This document shows, one piece after another, positions 1 through 10,600 of a stretch of DNA of 64,000 nt (positions are counted from its first letter, which is position 1; each line of letters begins with the position of its first letter). Under the pieces are notes generated by a model. That model did not search any database and was not told where the DNA came from. It was given only the letters and a program-made list of their open reading frames with translations. This DNA is from Closterium sp. Naga37s-1. Its lineage: Eukaryota > Streptophyta > Zygnematophyceae > Desmidiales > Closteriaceae. The stretch is from positions 2,600,001 through 2,664,000 of the forward strand of contig CANJKZ010000971.1 of the NCBI GenBank assembly GCA_947471745.1. Direction: 5' to 3'. The translations under genes and the position numbers were made by a program.

Positions 1-1155
1 CCTGCTCCTCTCTCCACCCTCTGCTTCCACCCCCTCTACCGCATGGATGACCACACGGCTCGACGTGGTGGCTGCACTAGGTTCGGTCGCTCTTTGCGTC
101 TTGTTTTGGGCCGACTCAAGACGTCGATCCCCTGCTCCTCTCCACCCTCTGCTTCCAACCCCTCTACCACGTCCACGACCACACGGCTCGACGTGGTGGC
201 TCACTAGGTTTGGTCGCTCTCTGCGTCTTGTTTTGGGCCGACTCAAGACGCCGACCCCCTGCTCCTCTCTCCACCCTCTGCTTCCACCCCCTCTTCCGCG
301 TCGACGACCACACGGCTCGACGTGGTGGCTCCACTAGTTTCGGTCGCTCTCTGCGTCTTGTTTTGGGCCGACTCAAGACGTTGACCCCCTGCTCCTCTCT
401 CCACCATCTGCTTCTACCCCCTCTACCGCGTCGACGACCACACGGCTCGACGTGATGGCTGAACTAGGTTTGGTCGCTCTCTGCGTCTTGTTTTGGGCCG
501 ACTCAAAACGTCGACCCCCTGCTCCTCTCTCCACCCTCTACTTCTACCCCCTCTACTGCGTTGATGACCACACGTCTCGACGTGGTGGCTGTACTAGGTT
601 CGGTCACTCTCTGCGTCTTGTTTTGGGCCGACTCAAAACGTCGACCTTCTGCTCCCCTCCACCCTCAGCTTCCACCCCCTCTACCGCGTCGACAACCACA
701 CGGCTCGACGTGGTGGCTCCACTAGGTTCGGTCGCTCTCTGCGTCTTATTTTGGGCCGACTCAAGACGTCGACCCCCTGCTCCTCACTCCACTCTCTGCT
801 TCCACCCCCTCTTCCGCGTCAACGACCACACGGCTCGACGTGGTGGCTCCACTAGGTTCGGTCGCTCTCTGCGTCTTGTTTTGGGCCGACTCAAGACGTC
901 GACCCCCTGCTCCTCTCTCCACTTTCAGCTTCCAGCCCCTCTTCCCCGTCGATGACCACACGGCTCGACGTGGTGGCTCCACTAGTTTCGGTCGCTCTCT
1001 GCGTCTTGTTTTGGGCCGACTCAAGACGTCAACCCCCTGCTCCTCTGTCCACCCTCAGATTCTAGCCCCTCTTCCGCGTCCGACCACACGGCTCGACGTG
1101 GTGGCTCCACTAGTTTCGGTCGCTCTCTGTGTCTTGTTTTAGACCGACTCAAGAC
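1..1155. repeat. ~130 bp minisatellite array, at least 9 copies, open at left edge
   Basis: The same block recurs at spacings of 127, 130, 130, 130, 128, 130, 130 and 128 bp, measured from the shared TTGTTTTGGGCCGACTCAAG segment (first at 101, last at 1134). Each unit has a GTCGAC core, the segment CACACGGCTCGACGTGGTGG, and a C/T-rich arm. The unit is not a multiple of three, so the long open frames across it change frame from unit to unit and are unlikely to be genes. The array decays after about 1155 and continues beyond the left edge. Confidence 0.93.
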
Positions 1156-1160
1156 GTCGA

Positions 1161-1606
1161 TGGGAGTGCCAGGGATATTCACGAGCCGGAGAAGGAAGAG
1201 GGATGGAAGACAGCAGAGGGGCCACTTTCAGAGATCTGAAGAGGCTGCTGGAGATGGTTTAGAAGAAGCAGGGAGAGGTTCTCTACATTCGAAAATGTAG
1301 ATCTGGCGTAAGACCGCATAGAGCCAGTCAAGCGGGCCTTCGCTGAAATTGAAGCGGCGGTGGGGAGAGGCTTAGCGGCAGATGCGGCGCAGCTGGGATC
1401 CCGATCACATAGGCCGAGGAGGTAGGCAAAACGGAGTGTCGGAGGCCAGTCTCGGGCATTCGCTGGCACAGATGCAGAGGCCAGAACCTAGGCTGGTCAT
1501 TGACATTCTGGGGCTGAACAGACTGCCAGCGCCAGTGACCAGCCCTGATCACCCCTCGCACTACCAGTGTAATGTGCCAGGGAAGTCGAGATAGGCGCTA
1601 CCCACC
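1161..1606. other. unassigned spacer between minisatellite and gypsy pol
   Basis: Purine-rich sequence with short open frames only. It may be the 5' remnant (gag or leader) of the gypsy element that follows, because base composition is similar and pol begins at once at 1607, but I see no gag, zinc knuckle or LTR boundary. Confidence 0.4.
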
Positions 1607-4600
1607 TTGGTATCCTATGCAGAAGCAAGAGGCTTCATCACGGAGGGGGATCAGCCTGGACCAGGGATGGTGTACGACGTGAAACATGGAAGGTGGGAAC
1701 AGCCAACCGCAGAAGAGAGAGAGCTACCAATGGGGCACAAGTGGGGGGCGACTGCGCATCCCCAAGTGGCAGAGCAGCAGCGGAGGGCAGCGCTGGGCCG
1801 CGCCATGGATCTGAATGTCATGAGCTGGTTGGTGGAAACCATGCGCATGCACCTCAAGAGAAAGGAGATCCAGCGGGAAATCAGTGAGAGGCACCAAGAA
1901 GAAGAAGTTGTTGAGAGGAGCAGGAGGCAGCTGCAGGCAACAGAAGAGCAGCAGGAAGCCTGGATAGTGGAGGGATGGGCGTACATGGCACTGGAGGCAG
2001 AGAACCCGGCCCAAGGAGTGAGGGAGAAGCCCCTGACAAAAACGGGCGAGGGCAGAGAAGCAGGAGCACGGAAGGAAAGGGAGCCTGAGGAGGACTGGCC
2101 CATAGGAGAAGGAGTGGGGTCAGAGATAGCTAAGGCCCTGCAGGATGTACTGAAGCAGCATCGGAGCACTTTTGCCTACACGCTGCACGAGCTGGGCAAG
2201 TGCAACACTCATCAAATGCAGCTGAAGCTCACAACTGAAGTACCCATATACCAAAGGAAGAGGAGGATGAGCCCTGGAGACTTGGACATATGCCTAGAGA
2301 AATGCGCAGAACTGTTGGAAGCATGCCTCATCCAGAGATCAGACAGTGACTACGCGGCAGCAACGGTAGTGGCTGCTAGGAGAGATCTGGCTGGGGAAGT
2401 GTCGGCAAGAAGAATGTGCGGAGATTACAGGGGACTTAATAAGGTGACTCTAACAGATAGGTATCCCATGCAGGAGATATTTGACAGACTAGAGGGAGCC
2501 GTGGTGTTCAGCTTGCTAGACCTCAGGCATGGATTCAATCAAATACCTATCCGGGAGGAGGACCGCAAAAAGACAGCCTTTCGTGGACTAGATGGGTTGT
2601 CCGAGTGGAAGTTAATGCCTTTCGGCATGAAGAACGCATCGGCCCTGTTCCAGCGGGCCATGGACGCGGCCCTGAGGAATGTGCCTGCCGCGGCTTGCTA
2701 CATAGATGACGTGGTAGTTTTCAGCATCTCAGAGGAGCAGCACGTGAAGGATGTGAGCGACACGCTGGCCGCCATAAGAGAAGCCGGACTGACCTGTCAC
2801 CCCAAGAAGTGTAGCTTTGGCAACAGCTCGGTCAAGTATCTGGGCTTCGAAGTAGAAGGGGGAAAGATGAGCATCCATCAGGCAAAAGTCGAAGTGCTGG
2901 ACAGAGTGCCTGCCCCAAAGGACAGGAGCACCCTCAGGGCAGTGTTGGGGTTCCTTAATTACTACCGCGAGTTCGTGCCTAACTTCAGTAGGACCGCCGC
3001 AGTGCTAAACAGATTGTTGAAAGAAGAGCAGGCCTGGCAGTGGGGAGAAGCAGAGCAGGGGGCGATGGATGCGCTGCTCAGAGCTGTCAAGACTGTCACT
3101 GTGCTGATCCTGCCAAGCAAAGAAGACCCTTTCGTGTTATACACCGACTGGAGCAGTGCAGGAATGGGAGGAATACTGTGCCAGGAAAGGGAAGTGCAAG
3201 AAATGGTAGTAGCCTTTGCCAGCAGAAACTGCAACCCGACAGAGGTGAACTACAGCTCCTACGAGGGAGAAGGACTTGCAGCAGTCTGGGCCATCACTCA
3301 TTTCCAAGTGTACTACCTGCAGGGGAGGCCATTCGTACTAGTGACAGACCACCAGCCGCTGACCTGGCTGATGACCAATCAGGCTCTGATTGGCAGGAAC
3401 GCGAGATGGGCCATGAGGCTTCAGGAATACGAGTTCAGTACCAGACACCGGCCCGGCAAGACGCTGCAACATGTGGATGGGCTATCAAGGAACCCGCCAC
3501 ACACAACTCCGACAGCGTGTCTGGTGGCTCTGGCCAGAGACATAGATGGAGAAGGAGCCAAGAAGAAGAAGCAGAAAGGGGCGGAAGATGTCTGGGAAGA
3601 CCCCGAGACGCTGCGCTGGATACAAGGCAAGACGATAGAAGCAAAGCCAGCCAGCGAGAGAGCCAGAGCGAGGGGAGCCCACTATAGGTGGTATCAAGAC
3701 AAACTCCAGAAAAACACCAGTGAGGGGTGGAAGCTGGTGCCGAGGAAAGAGGAAAGGGAAGGGATAATAGCAAAAGTACACAGGCAGCTGGGGCATTACG
3801 GGAGCCTCAGGACGTGTCAACTAGTGGAGACAGGATGGTGGTGGGCAGGCATGAGGAGACAGATCAAGGACAGGGTGATTGCGTGTGAGCTGTGCAGCAG
3901 AAACAAAGCGGAGCTGGAAAGGGGAAGGGTGGAGTTGCAGTCACTGCCGATCAGAGGAATAGGGTTCAGGTGGTCCCTGGACCTAGCGGGAGAGATGCCC
4001 CTAAGCCGACGAGGAAAGAGATACATCCTCATCATGATAGAGGGAACAAATTGGTGGAGGTGCGAGCGCTACCAAGCAAGAACTCGGCTAGGATTGCCGA
4101 AGCTTTTGAAGAGCAAGTGCTGACCAGGTTCGGGGCCTGTGGTGAGGTATTGACCGACCAAGGCACGGAGTTCCTTGGAGAGTTCGAGAAGCTGCTGAAG
4201 TAGAGCGGCATCAAACACAGGAGGACCTCGCGCTACCACCCACAGAGTGACGGCCTGACAGAGAGGTTTGTGCAGACAGTGAAGAAGGGGCTGAGAGCAT
4301 ACGGGGAAAAGTTCAAACGAGGCTGGGATGCCAGACTGCCGTGGGTGGTAGCGGGCTACAGGTTCAGCAAGCAAGCGGCACTCAAGGACCTCTCCCCTTA
4401 TTACCTGCTTCTGGGAAGAGAGCCCATACTGCCAGTAGATGCACCCAGGCTACTAACAGGAGTAGTCACTGTAGGATCTGAGGAGAACTGGGTGGGAGTG
4501 GCGGAGGCCAGAGCGAGGTACCTGCGAACTACTGCCAGCTGCTTTAGAAAATCTGCATTTGGCGCAGATGAGAGATGTGCAGAGGTACAAGAAGAGGAGG

Positions 4601-4930
4601 GAAAGAGGCTCCAAGAAAAAGGAGAAGGGATTGGGAGTGGGAGAGGAAGTGTATGTGAAGCAAGCGAGACATGACATGATGGACATAGGGCTAAGCACCG
4701 AGAGGTGGAAGTTAAAGGAGGTGAAAGAATCCGGAGTGGTGGTGCTGGTGAGCGAGAGAGGACAGGAGAATAGGGACCATAGCACAAACGTGGCCAGAGC
4801 CAGGCCAAGGAGAGAAGGGCAGGAGGACAGTCTGCAAGGAGCAGAGGAAGGCAGGAGAGCAGCCATCCAGGGAAGGAGTCCATCGGCGAGAGGAAGCAAG
4901 AAAGTGGCCGAGGAGGGGGCAAGTGGGTGA
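1607..4930 (+). pseudogene. Ty3/gypsy-type pol, decayed (RT, RNase H, integrase)
   Basis: A long frame from 1607 to 4123 encodes reverse transcriptase (MCGDYRGLNKVT, LLDLRHGFNQIPI, the catalytic CYIDDVVVF near 2695-2720), then RNase H (YTDWSSAGMGG, NYSSYEGEGLAAVWA, LVTDHQPLTWL, HRPGKTLQHVDGLSR), then the H2C2 zinc-binding start of integrase (HRQLGHYG ... CELCSR, ~3780-3900). The integrase core continues out of frame: a shift near 4040-4056 leads to LTDQGTEF, an in-frame TAG lies at 4201-4203, and YHPQSDGLTERF follows with the expected glutamate. A further shift near 4540 leads to a basic tail ending at 4930. The order RT-RNase H-integrase is that of Metaviridae-like elements. No gag or protease is recognised upstream, so this is a 5'-incomplete, non-autonomous copy. 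Confidence 0.9.
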
Positions 4931-5573
4931 GGCTGCACCAAAGACCCAAGGAGTGAACAGGGAGTTGAGGGCACTGAGAGAGTAAAGAGGGAAAGCAAGA
5001 GCAACCAGGAGTGCAGGAGGACAGCAGGCACCAGAGAAGGAGCAAGGTAGAGTGGGATTTCGTCGTGCTTTTAATTGTAGGAGTAGAGTGAAAACAATAT
5101 AAAAGCAAGACAAGTAGCGCATCAAGGATTAAACTGTATGGAGACAGGCGGGAACTTGAAAGTAGCGAGCGGGAGCATTTGAGATGCGAGCGAAGTGGCT
5201 GCACCGATGGTAGCAACGGTAACCACATGCAAAATACTTAGGCAAGCGTAGGGGTAGGAGTGCCTTGCTTGCTTGTTTGTTTCCACACTGAGCAAGAGTT
5301 GAGCCTCGCGAAATCCTAGAGCCAAGCATAACGAGGAGCCAACCAAAGCAAGCACACTCACTCGTGGGCCGAGTGACTGAGCCAGCCGAGCAAGGACTCA
5401 ATGCCGAGCTAAGCACTAGTCTAGGAACGTTCAAGTGGGTGAGGCTGCACCAAAGACCCAAGGAGTGAACAGGGAGCTGAGGGCACTGAGAGAGTAAAGA
5501 AGGAAAGCAAGAGCAACCAAGAGGGCAGGAGGGCAGCAGGCACCAGAGAAGGAGCAAGGAAGAGTGGGATTCC
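4917..5573. repeat. pair of ~140 bp direct repeats in gypsy 3' flank
   Basis: A segment beginning CAAGTGGGTGAGGCTGCACC and ending near AGAGTGGGATT occurs at about 4919-5060 and again at about 5431-5573 with few changes. The first copy overlaps the last codons of the gypsy pol remnant. The ~370 bp between them has no gene I recognise. This may be the internal/LTR edge of the element or a nested second insertion; I could not define TG...CA ends or a target duplication. Confidence 0.75.
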
Positions 5574-5602
5574 GACAACACCTGTATACTTGTACAATTG
5601 TC

Positions 5603-6379
5603 GAGGCGGAGGCCCTGGTGGGCGCGGCGGACCTGGCGGCGGCCCTGGAGGGGAGCCGCGCGGCCCTCCGCTGAACCTGACGGCCGTCGGAAATCTGACG
5701 GCGGATGTTGGCGCGCAGCTGAAAAACTGCTCGGCGGATCCGACCTTCGTTGACGGCCGCTTCCACCTCACCCTCTTCAAGTGAGCCCCGCCTGCACCCG
5801 ACCCCACCACTCATTCTTCCCGCCGAAAACCTTACGAAGCACGAACTTTCAGCATGTGCAATGCCTACACGAGGCGTTTTTTCCCCCTTTCCCACTCACA
5901 GCGGACTCTCCCTGTCACTCATCAGATTCGAATCTCTCTGCCTCCCGCGCCCTCCTCCCCGTCCCGCTCGTCCCCACAGGAACTCCACGGGCAACTATAA
6001 CCTCCTCGTCGATGCGCTTCTCGTCGGAGGCGACGCCGCCGCCGCCCCGCTCGATTCGATCGCGATCGTGCAGGGCGCCGTGTGCGACTCGGCCGCGTCC
6101 GGCGCCGCCGTGATCTCGCTTCCCCTCGCCGCCTCTGATTGGCTTCAGCACTTCGGCTGGTAGTTGCTGCACGCGGAGGCGCGCCTTGACGCGTTCCTCG
6201 AGATTGCTGACGCGACCACCGTTGAGGCGCTGCTCGCGCTCCTCCCCAACGCGTCGCTCCCGCGCAGCAACGGCGGCGGCCGCGGCGGGCGCAACGGTGG
6301 AGGCAGTTCCGGGGGTGCGGGGGGCGGTGGGAGGCGCGCGGAACGGGCAGGGCAGCAGGCGCATGGGGCTGGACGTGGG
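5603..6379 (+). pseudogene. 5' part of broken secreted Gly-rich gene (copy A), left of copia insertion
   Basis: Homologous to the intact gene at 16100-17193. Exon 1 homology starts abruptly at 5603 (CGAGGCGGAGGCCCTGG) and covers the glycine/proline stretch through GRFHLTLFK, ending at a GTGAGC donor near 5780. The signal-peptide codons are missing and gypsy-flank sequence lies directly upstream. Exon 2 starts at 5980 after CACAG. At 6159-6164 the paralogue's TGG TGG has become TGG TAG, so the frame stops within the conserved domain. Homology runs to 6379, where the copia element begins, and resumes at 14084. It has lost its start, carries a nonsense codon and is interrupted. Confidence 0.9.
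6375..6379. other. copia target-site duplication, left copy (GTGGG)
   Basis: GTGGG lies just left of the LTR start at 6380 and just right of the LTR end at 14083 (14084-14088). Removing the element and one GTGGG restores continuous homology to the paralogous gene, which supports a 5 bp target duplication as usual for LTR integrases. Confidence 0.9.
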
Positions 6380-7564
6380 AGCGGAGATAACTACTACAAC
6401 GGGAGCTAGACTACGGGCTAGGCACGGGTGCTCGTGTGATCTCTGCGTTCGTTGGTCCTTAGTCGTTTTCCTAGTGCACACACTGCTTGCTAGTTCACGG
6501 GGCAAATTGGCAAGAGTTTCACTAGAGAAAGTTGACAACAATGGTACAAAGGAGTTGGCATGGTAAGGCTACATCAGAGCTAGCATTCAGGTTGGTCGAC
6601 TGCCAGCACAGCATGGTCGACCGCGTTCCAGCACGACTCGGTCGACCGCGCTCCAGCAGTGCAAAGTCAACGGCGTGCCAACGCTGCAGGTCGACGGCGT
6701 GCCAGCGTAGCTCCCGAAGTACAGCATCGCACCAGCTTCGCAGGTGCTCGCAGATGATTGGCGTGCTGAGCCCTGTCACCTGCACAACGCACACACCAAG
6801 TCAACCTCGCGCTGACGACTGCATCTGATCAGTCACGTCGACCTCGGGATACCACCACCGAGGTCGGACTCGCCAACTTCGCCTGGGCGACCGTCGCACT
6901 CCTCCGCAGAACCTCGTCACCCAGGTAACCTGGTCGACCGGGCAACCACGTCGACCAGCTGCTCCTGTGTGTGTCCGTCGACCTCCCAAGTCGACCACCA
7001 CCCCAAGTCGACCTCACCAGGTCGACCACGCCCCTGGTCGACCTGCTCCAGGTCGACGTCACTCCTGGTCGACCAGCTCCACGTCGACCAGCGCAGTTGT
7101 CAGCCGACCGCCCAAGTCGGCTACCCGTAGTCGGCGTCACCAAGTTGACGCCCTGCTACTCGACGCCCTGAGTCGTGGTCGACGTCGGCCCCTCCTCCGT
7201 CGACCACCGGGTCAGGTCGACCATCAGGTCGACATCACGCCTGGTCGCCCAATCACCAAGTCGACCAGCAGGCCTGGTCGACTTACCACCAGGTCGACCA
7301 GCAGTCCTGTCAGCCGACCACCCAAGTCGGCTGCCCCAAGTTGGCGTCACCAAGTTGACACCCTCCGCAGGTCGACTTCCCAGGTCGACCTCCCTGAAGT
7401 CGGCGCCACCCTGAAGTTGGCGCCCGTGCGATGGCCCCCGTGCAAGTCGACCTCCTCGTCAACCAGCTCGCCCACTGCTGCAGGTCGGCTGCTCCCCTCA
7501 CACCCGACCCCGAAGTCGGCTCCGCCCAAGCGAGGACGGGGCCAACACACAACTCCCGTTGACA
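6380..7564 (-). repeat. copia 3' LTR (1185 bp)
   Basis: Matches 12916-14083 from end to end. Main difference: a 17 bp length change near 6918-6940 (extra AACCTGGTCGACCGGGC region) plus roughly a dozen substitutions I noticed. Rich in GTCGAC. The nested open frames on both strands are products of this repeated sequence, not genes. Confidence 0.93.
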
Positions 7565-7574
7565 CTCCCCTGCC
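7565..7574 (-). other. copia polypurine tract
   Basis: Read on the minus strand the sequence is GGCAGGGGAG, immediately followed by the LTR start TGTCAAC. Position and purine content fit the plus-strand primer of reverse transcription. Confidence 0.75.
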
Positions 7575-7692
7575 GCATTCACGCTTGGGCCCCCAGCCCA
7601 CACGACATTACTCCTCGGAGAATAGCTCGTTGACGTGCACCCAACACACAGCACGTCGTCCACCGCACCAGCCATGCAAGAGGGCATGGCGC

Positions 7693-10600
7693 CTACTGCT
7701 GCACGTCGTCATCTTCGTCGCCCACGTCGGCCAAGCGCACCTGGCCGATGGCGACGGAGCACCGATTGAAGGCCGGATAATGCAGCGCCTTCGTCAGAAA
7801 GTCGGCCGGCTGCTCGGTGGTCGGGATCTACCTCAGCGAGAACTTCCCGCGCCTCACCATGTGCTGCAGCCAGGCCTGTCGCCGCTCCATGTGCTTGAGG
7901 TTGCCCGTCAACCCCATGCCCTTGGCGACCGTGATGGCCGACTTGTTGTCCACCCGGAGGACGGTTGGCTTCCCGGCATCCAGCTGCCGGAACTCAGCGA
8001 GGAGGAAGCGAAGACGACGTCCCTCCTTGCCGGCTTCCGTGGCCGCCACGTACTCCGACTCGGTAGAGAACAACGTCGCGCACTTGATGCGCTGGCTCGA
8101 CCAGGAGACTGCGGCCCCTCCGTAGACGAACACGTAGCCGCCCGTGCTCGTCCTGTTCTGCTTGTCACCGGCGTCGTCGGCGTCCACGTAGCCGACCAGC
8201 TCCAGCGACTCAGGTCCACCGCCGAACTCCAGGGCAGTGTCACGCGTGTTAGCGAGGTAGGCGAAACAGCGATCGACCTCGCGCCACTGCTGGTCGCTCC
8301 GCACCGTGAGTCCGCTCCCCAGCTTGCTGCAGGCGAAGGCGATGTCCGGCCTCGTCGTCGTTGCCGCGAACTGCAGCGAGCCGACCTTCTGCCAGTACTC
8401 CTCCTCCTGTCGCTCCTGTGCCTCCTCGTCGTCGAAGGTGAGCTCGGCGTAGGCGTCGACCGAGACCGGCGTCTTCGGGGTGCGCCCGGTCTGCTCCTCG
8501 TTGATGAAGCGCCTACGCAGCTTGTCGGCGTAGCCCTGCTGGTGCAGCCACAACTTCCCCGCCGACCTGTCGCGGACGATCTCCAGCCCGAGGTACTTCT
8601 GCACCGGCGAGATCTCACGCAACTCGAAGGCGGACTCCAGCAGCTCCTTCAGCTCCTTCAGCATCTCGGTGCTGCTGCTGGCGGCGAGCAGGTCGTCAAC
8701 GTAGACCAGCACCCAGCAGGCCACGTCGTCCGCGTCGACCTTGAAGTACAACGCCTCGTCGATCTGGCTCTTCTTCCACCCGGCGCCGACCAGCACGTCG
8801 TTGAGCGCCAAGTACCACAACAGCGGCGACTGCTTCAGGCCGTACAGGCTTTTCAGCAGCTTGCACACCCGGCCGGTTCCGTCGTTGAAGTAGTCCGGCT
8901 GGGACATGTAGAGCACCTGGTCGAGCTTGCTCTGCAGGAAGGCGTTTTTCATGTCGAGCTGCATCAGGTTGAGATTGAGGACGGCGACAATGCTGAGGAA
9001 GATCCTCAGCGTGATAGCTGCCCACCGGAGCGAACGTTTCGTCGTAGTCGGCACCATACACCTGGGTGAAGCCCTTCACGACCAGCCTCGCCTTCTCGCG
9101 CTCGACGGTGTCGTCGACGTGGTACTTCGTCGTCAACACCCACCGGTTCTTCATGATGTTCACTCCCGGCGGGCGTTCGACCAGCTCCCAAGTGCCCATG
9201 TTGATAAGGCTGCGGATCTCCTCCTCCATGGCGGCCTTCACCGCCGGGCCCTTCCAGCTCACCAACGCCTCCTTCACCGTCATCGTCGAGATGTCCCAAC
9301 GGTGCTCGGGGTTGGCATGCATGTCGGGGTCGAGCTCCGGAAACTCCTCATCCTCCTCGGCATCGTCATACGCCAGGTCGTCGTCGTCCACGTCGTACAC
9401 CGTGGTGAAGGCAGCGGGGACGAAGAAGGCGGGCGGCCTCCGAAGTCGGCCTGACTTCCGGGGTTCAGGCCGAACCTCCACCACGTCACTCTTGGTGGAC
9501 TCCTCGGCGTCCCCTCCTTCGTCACCGTCTTCACTGCCCTCGTCGTCCTGCTGCACCTCGGTCGACGTTCTGGCCGACCTCTCTCCTGTGGTCGGCCCCT
9601 CTGCCGACTGCCTGGTTGCCGACTGCTCCGTGGTCGGCTTCACTGCTGCCTGCTCCTCTGTCGCCTGCTTCTCCTCGACTTGCTCCTCCCCTAGCAACGT
9701 GGACTGCACTCCCACGTCGACTTGCTACTCCTTACGTCGGCCACCGGCGATGCTTTTGGCCGGCGCCGAAGGCGACGTCCCACTACTCCCCTCATCGCCG
9801 GAGGCCGACACAGGAGTCAGCCCGCGCAGGTCGGCCACGAGGGGAGGGGCAGGGGTCGTAGGGAAAGGGGAAGGAGGGCGGACGGCCTCGGCGTCCTCAT
9901 CAGCAAGCTCACCGACCTCGGCGAGCAGAGGCAGCGTCGCCGTCGAGGTGTCGGCCGGCGGGGTGGTCGGCGTCCGACCTGACACCGACTTGTGCTCCGA
10001 CTTTCACACCTCCAGCGACATATCCTCGTAGAACACCACGTCCGACGTGGTGACCACCCGGTTGGCGTCGATGTCGAGGAGCTCCCAGCCCTTGCTCTCC
10101 TCCGACACGCCGAGGTGAAGGCCCCACGTGGCCTTCGGCTTCAGCTTTCCGCCACACTGCTGCTCGGGGACCAGGAACTGTGCCATGCAGCCCCACACTC
10201 GTGCCAGCGACAAGTCGGGCTTCGTCCCGGTGAGGAGCTGGTACAGTGTCGTCCCCGGCGGCAGCGTCGACCTCTCAAGGCAGTTGCGGACCCAGACAGC
10301 CTATCGCAGAGCGAGGTGCCACCATTGGTGCTGCACGCCCATGTGCAGCAGCATCGTCCGCACCGACTCCACCACCGTCCTCATCTCCCGCTCTGCCATG
10401 CCGTTCTGCTGCGGGGTGTACGGGCAGGTAAGGTCGTGGACGATCCCCTTTCCGTCCACGTAGTCAAAGAACTCTTCCCGAGGAACTCCCCTCCCCGGTC
10501 GGAGCGAAGCATCAGCACCGACTTCTTCGTCTGCCTTTCCACCAACACCAGCCACTTCTGGAATTCCTGCAGCACATCCGACTTCTTGGCGACCGGCCTC

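Noticed and set aside
47-1142. Long overlapping open frames (up to 167 codons) across the left end
   Set aside because: They are products of a 130 bp tandem repeat lacking stops; each unit shifts the frame, and no domain is present.
6967-9069. 700-codon plus-strand frame
   Set aside because: It runs antisense through the copia LTR and RNase H/RT region; the minus-strand frames carry the recognisable motifs.
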